DNA from: an uncultured Polaromonas sp.
Lineage (GTDB): Bacteria; Pseudomonadota; Gammaproteobacteria; Burkholderiales; Burkholderiaceae
DNA: 36,259 nt
Direction: 5' to 3'
Assembly (NCBI GenBank): GCA_946479075.1
Contig: CAMLDT010000007.1
Location: 1-36,259 of the forward strand
Shown here: positions 7,489-16,669 of the stretch, in pieces
Layout of the letters: each line of letters opens with the position of its first letter
Position numbering within the stretch: the stretch's first letter is position 1
Notes under the pieces: model-generated
Database searches by the model: none
Seen by the model: only the letters and a program-made list of their open reading frames with translations
Told to the model about the DNA's origin: nothing
Position numbers and translations under genes: made by a program

Positions 7489-8601
7489 TCAATCCTTTTT
7501 GTTGGCGATGTAGCCGGTGATTTCGAGTCCGTAGCCGGTCATGCTGGGCATGCGGCGCGGGTTGCCCATGAGTTCCATCTTGTGCACGCCGCATTCGCGC
7601 AGGATTTGCGCACCCACGCCGTAGGTTCGCAAATCCATGCGGCCGCGCTCGGGCGCCTGGCTGGCGCGTGCCGTGCCTTCGAACTGCGCCAGCAACTGGG
7701 CAGCGCTTTCGCCGCAATTGAGCAGCACGGCCACACCTTTGCCGGCACCGGCAATGTGCGCCAGGCTCTGGTCCAGGCTCCAGGAGTGCATGGACCGTCC
7801 GGTTTCCAGGGCGTCCAGCACCGACAGTGGCTCGTGCACACGCGCGGCCACGGTGTCGTCAGGACCCCAGTGGCCCTTGACCAGCGCCAGGTGCAAGCCC
7901 TGGCTGGGTTTGTCCTTGAAAGCATGGACGGCAAATTCGCCGAAAGCGGTCTGGATGGCGCGCTCGCCGATTTTTTCAATCAGTGAGTCGTGTCTGCTCC
8001 GATGCTCGATCAGGTCGGCGATGGTGCCGATCTTGAGGCCGTGTTCGGCGGCAAACAGTTGCAGGTCGGGCAGGCGCGCCATGGTGCCGTCGTCCTTCAT
8101 GATTTCGCAAATCACCGCGGCGGGTGAGCAGCCAGCCATGTTCGCCAGATCGCAGCCTGCTTCGGTATGGCCGGCGCGCATCAGCACGCCGCCATCGACC
8201 GCTTGCAGGGGGAAGATGTGGCCCGGCTGCACGAGGTCGCTGACTTTCGCGTTTTTGGCGACTGCCGCTTGCACGGTGCGAGCCCTGTCTGCGGCAGAGA
8301 TGCCGGTCGTCACGCCCTCGGCGGCTTCAATCGACACGGTGAAAGCAGTGCTGTACTTGCCGCCATTGCGGGTGGCCATGGGCGGCAGCTGCAACATCTC
8401 GCAGCGTTCGCGTGTCAAGGTGAGGCAAATCAGGCCGCGTCCGTAACGGGCCATGAAGTTGATGGCTTCCGGGCTGACGTGGTCAGCCGCCAGCACCAGG
8501 TCGCCTTCGTTTTCGCGGTCTTCTTCATCAACCAGGATCACCAGGCGGCCGGCGCGCATGTCGGCGACGATGTCTTCAACAGGGGAGATGGCAATCGTCA
8601 T
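7489..8601 (-). CDS. ribB: 3,4-dihydroxy-2-butanone 4-phosphate synthase with degenerate GTP cyclohydrolase II-like domain (RibBX type)
   Basis: The N-terminal domain converts ribulose 5-phosphate to 3,4-dihydroxy-2-butanone 4-phosphate plus formate. It carries the catalytic acidic loop [10 protein letters not shown] (25-34) and later [16 protein letters not shown] and CEIMKDDG. The C-terminal ~165 residues occupy the position of RibA but lack the zinc-binding cysteine cluster and the other GTP cyclohydrolase II residues. In that place one reads [22 protein letters not shown]. This matches the proteobacterial variant known as RibBX, in which the second domain is not a cyclohydrolase. The protein has 370 residues from the ATG at 8601, 4 bp after the ribE stop. 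Pipelines commonly call this RibBA, but GTP cyclohydrolase II activity is not supported. Confidence 0.92.
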   Translation of the reverse strand: MTIAISPVEDIVADMRAGRLVILVDEEDRENEGDLVLAADHVSPEAINFMARYGRGLICLTLTRERCEMLQLPPMATRNGGKYSTAFTVSIEAAEGVTTGISAADRARTVQAAVAKNAKVSDLVQPGHIFPLQAVDGGVLMRAGHTEAGCDLANMAGCSPAAVICEIMKDDGTMARLPDLQLFAAEHGLKIGTIADLIEHRSRHDSLIEKIGERAIQTAFGEFAVHAFKDKPSQGLHLALVKGHWGPDDTVAARVHEPLSVLDALETGRSMHSWSLDQSLAHIAGAGKGVAVLLNCGESAAQLLAQFEGTARASQAPERGRMDLRTYGVGAQILRECGVHKMELMGNPRRMPSMTGYGLEITGYIANKKD

Positions 8602-8605
8602 GGGA

Positions 8606-9241
8606 TCAGGGGTTCTTTCCGTTGGTAAGCATGCGCTCGACATAACGCGCGATGAGGTCGATTTCGAGGTTGACCCGCGATTGGGTGCGCAGGTGGCCGA
8701 GTGCGGTGTTCTGCACGGTGTGGGTGATCAGGTTGATGCTGATTTCACAGCCGGGCGTGGCGCCATCGAGGTCCGTGACACGGTTGACGGTCAGGCTCAC
8801 GCCGTTGACGGTGATGGAACCCTTGTACGCCAGGTATTTGGCCAGTTCCCGGGGCGCCAGGATGCGCAATTCCCAGCTTTCCCCGACTTGCGCAAAATGC
8901 GTCACGGTACCGACGCCATCCACATGCCCGGCGACGATGTGGCCGCCAAGGCGGTCGTGGGCTCGCAGCGCTTTTTCGAGGTTGATCGGTCCCGGTTCGG
9001 CCAGGCCGCTGGTTTTGTTCAGTGATTCGGCCGAAATTTCAATGGAAAACCGGTTTTCCTGGGGCGCAAATGTGGTCACTGTCATGCAGGCGCCGTTCAG
9101 CGCGATGCTGTCACCCAGGCCCACGTCGTCGAGGTAGCCCGCCGGCGTCTCGATCTCGAGGCGCTTGCCGTGGTCCAAAGAGCTGCCCAGGCGATGGACA
9201 GCGACGATGCGCCCCACGCCGGTGATGATTCCGGTAAACAT
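8606..9241 (-). CDS. ribE: Riboflavin synthase alpha chain
   Basis: Catalyses dismutation of two lumazine molecules into riboflavin and the pyrimidine intermediate. The 211 residues from the ATG at 9241 begin with the invariant [10 protein letters not shown]. The protein is an internal duplication. The first lumazine-binding repeat contains [14 protein letters not shown]. The second contains [13 protein letters not shown] and [13 protein letters not shown]. An apparent in-frame extension upstream would run into ribD and is rejected because the family always starts at MFTG. It lies 56 bp downstream of ribD; the gap holds a long hairpin (9260-9290). Confidence 0.97.
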   Translation of the reverse strand: MFTGIITGVGRIVAVHRLGSSLDHGKRLEIETPAGYLDDVGLGDSIALNGACMTVTTFAPQENRFSIEISAESLNKTSGLAEPGPINLEKALRAHDRLGGHIVAGHVDGVGTVTHFAQVGESWELRILAPRELAKYLAYKGSITVNGVSLTVNRVTDLDGATPGCEISINLITHTVQNTALGHLRTQSRVNLEIDLIARYVERMLTNGKNP

Positions 9242-9259
9242 CCGCTTATTTTCGCAGAG

Positions 9260-9290
9260 ATTGCCGCGGCGCATGGTGCGGCGCCGCAAT
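9260..9290 (-). other. Long imperfect hairpin in the ribD-ribE gap
   Basis: An imperfect inverted repeat of about 13 bp per arm with 2 mismatches (ATTGCCGCGGCGC and its complement) around a 5-nt loop. There is no T-run on either strand, so it is not an intrinsic terminator. It could stabilise or stall the mRNA between ribD and ribE. It is not an FMN riboswitch, which is far longer and has conserved loops that are absent here. Confidence 0.5.
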
Positions 9291-9297
9291 CCGCGGC

Positions 9298-10383
9298 CTA
9301 AAAGGTGTCGCGGCCGCGTACCCTGGCCAGGATTCGCAGGTCGGGGCCGAGCTGATCCGTAGAGCGGAAATCGAGTTCCACCGCCTGCGAGAGTTCGGAA
9401 ATCGGCCCGAAACTGGCCATGCCCGCGCCCAAACCTATCCATTTGGGTGCCAGGTAAACCAAAAATTCGTCCACCAGACCTTCGCGGATCAGCGACCCAT
9501 TGAGTTTGTGGCCGGCCTCCACGTGCAGTTCATTGACCTCCCGATGCGCCAGATCCAGCAGCATGGCCGCCAGATCCACCTTGGCATTGGCGCCGGGCCG
9601 GTAAATGACCGTGGCGCCGCAGGCTTCGAGTGCCGCCTTCTTTTTCTCGTTTTGCACCGCCGCGTAGATGTAAACGCTGCGGTCGGGGGCAAAGAGCTGG
9701 GCATCCAGCGGGGTTTCCAGCCGGCTGTCCACCACCACGAGGTGGGGCTGGCGTGGCGTGTCCACCAGCCGGACGTCGAGCCGCGGGTCGTCTTCCAGCA
9801 CCGTGCCGATGCCGGTCAAGACGGCGGAGGCGCGCGCGCGCCATGCGTGGCCATCCGTGCGGGCCGCTTCAGAAGTGATCCACTGGCTGAGGCCATTGTC
9901 CAGCGCCGTCTTGCCATCGAGCGACGCGGCAACTTTCATGCGAACCCAGGGGGTTTTCCGGATCATGCGGCTGAAAAAGCCGATATTGAGCTCCCGCGAC
10001 TCGGCGGCACCCGGCCCGACTTCAACCTCAATTCCCGCAGCCCGCAAGCGCTCAAACCCCTGGCCAGCGACCAGCGGGTTGGGGTCCGCGATGGAGGCCA
10101 CCACCTTTTTGATCCCGGCGGCAATCAAGGCATCACAGCACGGACCGGTGCGGCCATGGTGGGAGCAGGGTTCCAGGGTGACCCACGCGGTGGCGCCGAC
10201 CACCGAATGGCCTTGCGCTGCGGCGTCCCGCAAAGCCATGATTTCGGCGTGGGGGCCGCCGGCGCGCTGGGTGTGGCCTTGGGCAATCACTATACCTTCC
10301 GGGGAGACGAGGACGCAGCCGACGCGTGGGTTGGGTGCGCTAATGAATATGGCGGTCTTCGCCAGCGCCAGCACCTGCTGCAC
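9298..10383 (-). CDS. ribD: Bifunctional riboflavin deaminase/reductase RibD
   Basis: Carries out two successive steps on the pyrimidine intermediate: deamination by the N-terminal domain (to about residue 145), then NADPH-dependent side-chain reduction by the C-terminal domain. Zinc-binding deaminase motifs are HAEIMAL and LEPCSHHGRTGPC. The reductase half begins at WVRMKVAASLDGKTAL and contains WITSEAARTDGHAWRARASA and VNELHVEAGHKLNGSLI. The protein has 361 residues, normal for the family. The start is GTG at 10383, with GGAG 8 nt upstream; the only upstream in-frame codons before a stop are non-start codons. It follows pilE by 36 bp and so may be transcribed with the pilus genes. Confidence 0.95.
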   Translation of the reverse strand: MQQVLALAKTAIFISAPNPRVGCVLVSPEGIVIAQGHTQRAGGPHAEIMALRDAAAQGHSVVGATAWVTLEPCSHHGRTGPCCDALIAAGIKKVVASIADPNPLVAGQGFERLRAAGIEVEVGPGAAESRELNIGFFSRMIRKTPWVRMKVAASLDGKTALDNGLSQWITSEAARTDGHAWRARASAVLTGIGTVLEDDPRLDVRLVDTPRQPHLVVVDSRLETPLDAQLFAPDRSVYIYAAVQNEKKKAALEACGATVIYRPGANAKVDLAAMLLDLAHREVNELHVEAGHKLNGSLIREGLVDEFLVYLAPKWIGLGAGMASFGPISELSQAVELDFRSTDQLGPDLRILARVRGRDTF

Positions 10384-10419
10384 TACCCGCTCCGCGTCAG
10401 GCCGACCAGAATCTGAGAG

Positions 10420-10884
10420 TCATTTCCAGCATTCATCGCGCGGCTTGGTACCCGTCACGCCGCGCACACCAGTGGAGGTTAGAGTGAATGAGCCGCAACC
10501 ATCGGCAGCCATGCTTGCCGTGGCGACCGGCGCCATGGTCAGGGTGTAGGTGCTGGCCGTGGCTGCAATCGCAAGGGTATAGAGTTGGGTGCCTTCTGCT
10601 GGGGCCCGCATCAATGATGCTGGTACCTGCGTGGAAACTTCATTGCCTGCACGGTCATTGGCATATTGATCGTTCGCCGCATAAAAGCGCTGCATAAACT
10701 GCGCTGCCTGCATCAACTGACCACGCGCGTCTGCCCTGTTGGCGCGGGCGATGTAGCTGGTGTAAGAGGGTAGAGCGACAGCGGCAAGAATGCCGATGAT
10801 GGCAACGACAATCATCACTTCGATGAGCGTGAATCCACGCAAATTCGGGAAGGGATTGCGCTTGAACTGTGTCTGTTTCAACAT
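10420..10884 (-). CDS. pilE: Type IV pilin, PilE-like
   Basis: Prepilin of 154 residues. A basic 17-residue leader ends in Gly before [24 protein letters not shown], the class III signal cut and methylated by PilD, with Glu5 of the mature protein present. The following [27 protein letters not shown] is the N-terminal helix common to PilE/PilA-type minor pilins. Two C-terminal cysteines (DGCG, DECWK) can form the D-loop disulfide. The ATG at 10884 has AAGGGG about 8 nt upstream. It is the last gene of the fimT-pilVWX-pilY1-pilE series, which suggests a priming minor pilin and not the major subunit, although the major subunit cannot be excluded. Confidence 0.88.
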   Translation of the reverse strand: MLKQTQFKRNPFPNLRGFTLIEVMIVVAIIGILAAVALPSYTSYIARANRADARGQLMQAAQFMQRFYAANDQYANDRAGNEVSTQVPASLMRAPAEGTQLYTLAIAATASTYTLTMAPVATASMAADGCGSFTLTSTGVRGVTGTKPRDECWK

Positions 10885-10911
10885 CGAAAGCCCCTTGATA
10901 TCACCCATTTA

Positions 10912-13900
10912 TCATCTTAAGAACAACTGCCGCCATTCTCTGCTTTTAATTTTACTGGCTGTCGGGGTCACGCAAGTACCCAGCAAAGCGCAGCTCAGTG
11001 TGATCTCGGTTGCTCCGGGCGACCCGCCGCTGACGTTGACGTACTTGGTCCGACTTGCATTTTTGTCCGCTTGCAGCGTCACATTACGGCCATCCGCTTT
11101 TCCTTCGAGGCCGCTGACAATCATGTCAGAACTGTCCACATTTCCGTCGCCATTGGTGTCAAGAATTGCGGAAGCCGGCCCTGCGCCCGTTAGACCATCT
11201 ACCAAATAGAGATAACCTGTTCCGCCGGATTGGTTGGAGCACGGGTCCAGTGATACGTTTGAAGGAGAAATGGTATCTGCCGCGACAAACCTATCCGACA
11301 ACAGGTCAATGGGATATACCAGCCGCTGCCCGGAATTGGGCAGGTTTATGAACCAGCCGCGCTTGGGACTCGTGCCGGTGTAGTCGACCGGATTGGTGGA
11401 AATTGCGAAGTAGGTATTCCCGTTGGGAGCAGTCTGCGCAGTTCCAATGGTTTGTTGCACCAACCTTGTTTTGTCAGTCAATGAAGTTCCAGTTGGAATA
11501 GACGCGGCACCAAAGGCGAGCGGATCCCAAATGCCATAAACAGATTGCGTGTCGTTCGTCGTGATGTCGCTAACTTCATAGAATTTGCCGGTGCCTGCGA
11601 TCACCATATTCCCAGTGGATGGGCTGGTTGGCGCGGAGAGTTTTATAACACCGGGCGCTGCAGTGATAGGCTGTGTGGCACCTGCATTGAACAGAGCATT
11701 ACCGCCGAGGTCAACCCCCCAATTCGCGGAGTTGCTGCTGTTTAAATTGAATTTCCAAAGGTTGCCTTGGAGGTCACCCGCATATACACCGATGATTTGC
11801 TGATTGGCGTTGCGGACCACCCGGACCCCACCCAAGCCATTCTTTGCTGTGCTGCAATTACCGGTGTTGGTGTTGATTTCCCGTATGCGTGCTCCGGTCT
11901 GGACGTTGACCACAAAAAGCCGCGCCTGGCAGGATTTGCTTTCGTAACCATTACCAAAGATGGCCACCCAACTGCCGTCCAGGGTGGGACCCGCCTGCAC
12001 ATCTGTCAGTACATAACCCAACTCTCTGAAGTCGCTCTGGCTTGAGCTGACTTCCCACAGAACACTTGATGCGTTCAGCGCGGTCGGACCCGAGTTGAGG
12101 CTAGTGGTATCAATAGCAAACACCGCGCTACGTGGGCTCACCCCCGCGCTGGCGGTGATGCCGGCGCCGGCGCCTGTTGTTCCCAGAACAATGTTCGCCC
12201 AACGCGGTGTGGTGCCGCTGAAGTAGGCATCGGTTTCAGTGTTTGGCCCATCCACATAGTAGCGGTGTACATAGGTCTTGTCGGCCAGCAGATGGATGCT
12301 GGGTAGCAAGGCATTGGGAACGTAGGCAAAGGTTTCTACGCCGCCAGGTTCCACCACCGCGCCGGTCTGGGGGTCGTAGGTGCCGTCACGGAAGGCATGC
12401 AGCATGCCGTCATTGGCCCCGACAAACAGTAAGCCCTCGGTGCGTTGTTTCTTTCCTCCAACAAGAGGTGAGCCGGTTCCGTCCACAAAAGCGCGGTACG
12501 AACTCTGGCCTGGTGTGCTTGTCGGCAACTTTTCATAGCTGAGGTCGGTGGCATCTTTCACAAAAACTGGCGTGGAGTTGACGATGTCACCCAGTCGTGT
12601 TGGACGTCCTCGATAGATGGCTGTACTGCTCGTCGTGGTCGCGCTGGAGTCCTCGTTGGTGGCGTCGCCGCGCAAGTAATCAATCAGCCCCTGATTGGCG
12701 CCGATGATGGAGGTAGCCAGGGTACCTAGAGACGCATATTTGAATTCGACTGCGCGCGTGCCACTGGTTGCGCCGTTGCCCACATAGATGTTCCGGCTCG
12801 CCGCTGTGGGGATGATGGAAGAATAAGTTTTTGCACCAGTGACTGGATCAGTCGATAACAGCGTTTCAACCTGCCAGGCAGTACCTGTCTGGAAGCCCGA
12901 TGTTGCGTCCAGGCTATAGGCAGTGACATAGCCGTTCCAGGTCACCGGTGTGTAGCTGGGCGTGTATTTTTTTGTGTCCTTGGTCAGGCTTGCGGTGGAT
13001 ACGGCCACGCCGGACTGCGTGCCTTCCTTGCCGCTGATGTCCGACATCATCTGATTGATTGAGTCGTTTAATTCGGATGCTGTCTTGGCGTTGAGCAATT
13101 TTCCGCGGCCGTTGATGGTGGCATGCCACATGTCATCAATGGATTTCGGGCTGTCGCTCGCAGGACTTGGCCAGTCGAGGGTTCGTGGTGGGGTCGTTGA
13201 TGCGTTACCGGTTAGGTTTTGTAGCACCTGCGGATCGGTTGAATCCAGCGTGCCAGTCACCCCGAGGCCGATAGCGTAGAAATTCAGGTGTTGCCAGTAG
13301 GCTTCGTCGCCTGTGATGGACTTGACGTTATTTTTTAGGTTAGGTCGCAGATCCGTGACCCAGTATTTCATGGCTACATCGGCAAAGGTATCTTCGATTT
13401 TGGTGCCGCTCGCGGTATCACTGTAAGGACCGATCGGCGTGTACTCATAGCTGATGGGTTCCGTTATTTTCGTGCCGGTGCTTGTGTCCGCGTCTGATAA
13501 CGAAAAATTCTCGTTGTAGTACCCGTCAGTCATGAGCATGGCGTAAGAGCGTCTGCAAGTTGCGTGGGTCGTGTCTTCAGTTCCGGTAGACGTGATGGCA
13601 TTGCTGCCGGTTGGTGAATTCGCCCAAGGGCCGTCATTGTCGCTGCGCTGAAAATATCGCCCCACCTTGTTCAGAGAGGTCCGGTTGGGCGTAGATCCGT
13701 TGCCGGGCTGTCCATACAGCCAAGTCAGAAACTCGCTTTGAACAGTGGAGTTGTAAAGCCTGACACCCTTATCGAGCCGGCTGTTGTCATTAAGTGTATT
13801 GATGGAACCCCATCCGAGGCGGAAGGTGGGATTCAGCGGTTGAAACGCGAGGCCGATGCCGGTTTTGGCAAGCTCCAGACGGGTGCTGTGATAGGTTTTC

Positions 13901-15084
13901 CAATTCGCATAGTTTTGACGCTCTTCAGCCCAAGTGCATACGTTGGCGCTGCTGGTGCAGTCGGTACGGTTGCGGAATTTTGGATAATTGGTGGTAGAGG
14001 AAGAGGCCGTGTTGGGATAGGCAATCACTGTTGCACCCGTCGCCAGCGGGCTTCCTGCATCTGGTGTGTAACCCGGGGTGAAATAACTTGCTGAGGTAGT
14101 GGGGGTTCCCTCTCCATCCCAGGTTTTGTTGATGGGGGCTACAGGCGTGGCCGTTGTATTGATGGTATAGGTTGCGCCACTGCCTGTGCCTGTATTGTTC
14201 AGCGTCAGCGCTGGCGTGCTGGTATACCCCGAACCGCCGTTGGTAACAGTGATGGCGGAGATGACTCGCGTGGCGGCCATGGTTGTGGTGAAGGTCGCGC
14301 CACCGCTGTTGCGGCCACCATTAGACAGAGTGATGCTGGGTGCACTGCTGTAGCCAGATCCGGCATTTGTAATGGTGATGGCATAAATACTGTTGCCGTT
14401 GCGTACCACAGTGCCTGTGGCTTGAACTCCCCCGCTGGATGGAGGCCCGAACGTCACAGTGGTGTTGCGCCCGTAATTGTTTCCACCATTGTTCACTGCG
14501 ACTGATCCGACTTTCAAAGTGGATGCGGTCGTGACAGTTGCGGTGGCCTGCACCCCTCCGGTGGGTGGTGCGGCAAAGGTTGCCGTGACACCGCTTGCCG
14601 GATAACCGGATCCCTTCGATTTCAGCGTGACGCTAGAAGCGCTATAGGTATTGGTAAGCGCTGGTTTGTAGAAATAGACATTGAACGAACTGATACTGCC
14701 AGTGGCTCCAGCCGCCTTGAAAGTCCCGTCGGCATTAATTCGACGAGAATAAGTTACGCGTGGATCGTAATAAATGAGATTCACGTCGGGAGAACGGCCG
14801 TGAAAGGTTGTCGGCAGGTCCAGCCATACATTGCAAATGCCGTACCAGCACTGAATTGGATCATTGTTAGGCCCCGACATGCCCATGCCTCCCGCCGTGC
14901 CACCATACTGGTAAATCGCAGTGGCCGGCATGGAGCCAGAATCGTCGAACATGAACACAATGTTGGGCTCGACTGATGCGGTGCGTGACAGCAACGGATC
15001 CTGTGCCATTTGCGCATGCAGCGAAAGTGCGAAACAGCCAGAGACAAATGCACCGATGATCGGTTTGAATTTGAGTTGCAGCAT
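10912..15084 (-). CDS. pilY1: Type IV pilus tip adhesin / assembly factor PilY1
   Basis: Large secreted protein that caps type IV pili, promotes extension and mediates adhesion and surface sensing. The 1390 residues start at ATG 15084, giving a Sec signal peptide (hydrophobic 8-22, cleavage near SLHA/Q). The von Willebrand A-like domain opens with a MIDAS motif FDDSGSM at 46-52. Within it lies an insert of four ~42-residue Gly/Ser/Thr repeats (about 148-312, with GSGY or NNYG at 158, 202, 242 and 284). The C-terminal half is the PilY1 beta-propeller (TEGLLFVGANDGMLHAF, VVRNANQQIIGVYAGDLQGN). A calcium-binding loop DTNGDGNVDSSD lies at about 1309-1320. It follows pilX by 10 bp. A longer upstream reading is rejected because it would precede the signal peptide and overlap pilX. 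Confidence 0.94.
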   Translation of the reverse strand: MLQLKFKPIIGAFVSGCFALSLHAQMAQDPLLSRTASVEPNIVFMFDDSGSMPATAIYQYGGTAGGMGMSGPNNDPIQCWYGICNVWLDLPTTFHGRSPDVNLIYYDPRVTYSRRINADGTFKAAGATGSISSFNVYFYKPALTNTYSASSVTLKSKGSGYPASGVTATFAAPPTGGVQATATVTTASTLKVGSVAVNNGGNNYGRNTTVTFGPPSSGGVQATGTVVRNGNSIYAITITNAGSGYSSAPSITLSNGGRNSGGATFTTTMAATRVISAITVTNGGSGYTSTPALTLNNTGTGSGATYTINTTATPVAPINKTWDGEGTPTTSASYFTPGYTPDAGSPLATGATVIAYPNTASSSTTNYPKFRNRTDCTSSANVCTWAEERQNYANWKTYHSTRLELAKTGIGLAFQPLNPTFRLGWGSINTLNDNSRLDKGVRLYNSTVQSEFLTWLYGQPGNGSTPNRTSLNKVGRYFQRSDNDGPWANSPTGSNAITSTGTEDTTHATCRRSYAMLMTDGYYNENFSLSDADTSTGTKITEPISYEYTPIGPYSDTASGTKIEDTFADVAMKYWVTDLRPNLKNNVKSITGDEAYWQHLNFYAIGLGVTGTLDSTDPQVLQNLTGNASTTPPRTLDWPSPASDSPKSIDDMWHATINGRGKLLNAKTASELNDSINQMMSDISGKEGTQSGVAVSTASLTKDTKKYTPSYTPVTWNGYVTAYSLDATSGFQTGTAWQVETLLSTDPVTGAKTYSSIIPTAASRNIYVGNGATSGTRAVEFKYASLGTLATSIIGANQGLIDYLRGDATNEDSSATTTSSTAIYRGRPTRLGDIVNSTPVFVKDATDLSYEKLPTSTPGQSSYRAFVDGTGSPLVGGKKQRTEGLLFVGANDGMLHAFRDGTYDPQTGAVVEPGGVETFAYVPNALLPSIHLLADKTYVHRYYVDGPNTETDAYFSGTTPRWANIVLGTTGAGAGITASAGVSPRSAVFAIDTTSLNSGPTALNASSVLWEVSSSQSDFRELGYVLTDVQAGPTLDGSWVAIFGNGYESKSCQARLFVVNVQTGARIREINTNTGNCSTAKNGLGGVRVVRNANQQIIGVYAGDLQGNLWKFNLNSSNSANWGVDLGGNALFNAGATQPITAAPGVIKLSAPTSPSTGNMVIAGTGKFYEVSDITTNDTQSVYGIWDPLAFGAASIPTGTSLTDKTRLVQQTIGTAQTAPNGNTYFAISTNPVDYTGTSPKRGWFINLPNSGQRLVYPIDLLSDRFVAADTISPSNVSLDPCSNQSGGTGYLYLVDGLTGAGPASAILDTNGDGNVDSSDMIVSGLEGKADGRNVTLQADKNASRTKYVNVSGGSPGATEITLSCALLGTCVTPTASKIKSREWRQLFLR

Positions 15085-15094
15085 GGTTGTATCT

Positions 15095-15691
15095 CTATTC
15101 AAGTTCGATGGTTGATTGCATCCACACTTCGCTTCCCGTCGGGCGGGTTCTGGCTGAAGTGGCGGCAGGTACTTCCGGGCCGAAGCCCCTTGCTGTGATG
15201 GTGTACGTTGAAGTGGTCGAGATGGCTCCGGTACTGTCAACAACCTGCATATGCTCGACCAGGCATTCGGGAGCACGATTGAACGTAACGGTTGCGTCCA
15301 CTTGGTTTATGGATGCATCCGGAATCACAAAAGGTGCGCTGGTGCTGCCATCCCAGTTTGTAATGGTTTGCCAAGCCGGGGGAGAAGAGTAGCTCAGTAC
15401 AGTCGGAAGCGAGGTCAAGGGGCCAGTTCCCGAGCTAATTTGCAACACCGCTTCCTCGCAATACCGTAGCGCTATTTCTGCAGCTTGGCTGGCGAGTTCG
15501 GTCGTGCGCACATTGGACGATACCTTTTCACTGGAAGTGGCGTTTCGAATGCTGAGGGTTGCAAGTATCGAGATAACCACCAACATGATCAGCGAGATGA
15601 TCAGGACCACGCCGGATTGGCGATGCCTGTGGGTATGGACATGAATGCCACGTATTGACGACTCGTCTGATGGGGGAAAGATGTGGCTCAT
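15095..15691 (-). CDS. pilX: Type IV pilus minor pilin PilX
   Basis: A 198-residue protein with the PilX N-terminal pattern. A basic segment rich in His/Arg is followed by RQSGVVLIISLIMLVVISIL (about residues 24-43), a membrane helix that also forms the pilin core, then ATSSEKVSSNVRTTELASQAAE. The residue after the likely cleavage Gly is Val and there is no Glu5, as in PilX and other priming-complex pilins. ATG at 15691; 9 bp separate it from pilW upstream and 10 bp from pilY1 downstream, so the set is one operon. The 26-residue hydrophilic leader is unusually long. Confidence 0.88.
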   Translation of the reverse strand: MSHIFPPSDESSIRGIHVHTHRHRQSGVVLIISLIMLVVISILATLSIRNATSSEKVSSNVRTTELASQAAEIALRYCEEAVLQISSGTGPLTSLPTVLSYSSPPAWQTITNWDGSTSAPFVIPDASINQVDATVTFNRAPECLVEHMQVVDSTGAISTTSTYTITARGFGPEVPAATSARTRPTGSEVWMQSTIELE

Positions 15692-15700
15692 GGCAGAGTC

Positions 15701-16669
15701 TCAGGACGGTGCCCGATTTCGGAGAACAACTACTGTGGAATAGGCTCGGCGCAGGCGGAGGTCGGGTGGCGCGTTTTTGACGGTGCCGTCACACTTCACA
15801 TACCGCGCCGACGCGGAATCTGAAACAACTGCTTGCTCGCTCCGTGCCACAACGCAGATACGCACTGTCAGCACTTTGGCCCATCGTTCCGGTTCGGTGC
15901 CAAGCGCGGCCAGATCGGCATTGGATACCACTTCCGAGGCATCCAGATAGCCTGCAACGGCCAGCGCTTCGGGCGCCGCAGCGGCAAGAGCGGTGCCGTA
16001 AGTGAGTTGAAGATCCTCAATGTTCTCGACCAGGGGTTGCGGGTTGGCGCCGCCGTTTCCTTTGCAGTAAAGTGTTGGGGCCTTGATGATGCTTGACGTG
16101 CCGATATAGAACCGATTCTCGGCTACCCTGTAAGTGACCGCTGTGGGAACCGCCGCCGTCCCATTCCAGACGTCTTGGGTGCCATTGATTACCGGCAGGC
16201 CTTGCCCCAAACAATCCGTGGGAGTAGTGCCGTTTGGGATCGTGTTGTACTGGTCAGCCTCATAGCTGATGCCAATCGAGTCTGCAGCTGTACCGCCTCC
16301 TGCTGCGCAAGTTAATGTTTGGAGGCTGGTTGCCGTTGTAATGTCAGTGAAGGCCCCGTCACAGCCGCGCAAAATGTAAGTTGTCGAGTTGTAGATCGGA
16401 TTGCGTGGCGCTGCATTTGTGTAATTCGCCTGCTTTGGATTGTTTCCCGCCATGCGGAGCTGCTGCACCAGGATCGTTAATGCGGCTTGTGCATCTTCAT
16501 TCATGCGCACCTGCGCCTCTGCAACTCGGCTCGCACCGCTTGAGCCCAAGTACGCCGAAATCACCGCGATCATGATGATCATGCCGATGGCCAGAGACAC
16601 CAGCAATTCGATGAGAGACAGGCCCTTGATCGCGCGTCGTTTCGGCGATGGGCAATGTATCGGCTTCAT
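15701..16669 (-). CDS. pilW: Type IV pilus minor pilin PilW
   Basis: A 322-residue pseudopilin. The leader MKPIHCPSPKRRAIKG precedes the cleaved helix LSLIELLVSLAIGMIIMIAV with Glu5 present, then SAYLGSSGASRVAEAQVRMNEDAQAA. This is the PilW pattern, as is the large C-terminal domain with several cysteines. The ATG at 16669 overlaps the pilV stop by 4 bp (ATGA), indicating coupled translation and fixing the start. It probably acts with PilV, PilX, FimT and PilE as the initiation complex under PilY1. Confidence 0.92.
   Translation of the reverse strand: MKPIHCPSPKRRAIKGLSLIELLVSLAIGMIIMIAVISAYLGSSGASRVAEAQVRMNEDAQAALTILVQQLRMAGNNPKQANYTNAAPRNPIYNSTTYILRGCDGAFTDITTATSLQTLTCAAGGGTAADSIGISYEADQYNTIPNGTTPTDCLGQGLPVINGTQDVWNGTAAVPTAVTYRVAENRFYIGTSSIIKAPTLYCKGNGGANPQPLVENIEDLQLTYGTALAAAAPEALAVAGYLDASEVVSNADLAALGTEPERWAKVLTVRICVVARSEQAVVSDSASARYVKCDGTVKNAPPDLRLRRAYSTVVVLRNRAPS

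Noticed and set aside
7489..8152. Second half of ribBX as an active GTP cyclohydrolase II
   Set aside because: The zinc-binding cysteines and neighbouring catalytic residues are missing.
9242..10420. FMN riboswitch controlling the rib genes
   Set aside because: The gaps (56 and 36 bp) are too short and the conserved FMN-aptamer sequences are absent.
14149..14643. Repeat cluster as a CRISPR array
   Set aside because: The repeats are degenerate at DNA level, continuous in the pilY1 frame and without spacer structure.
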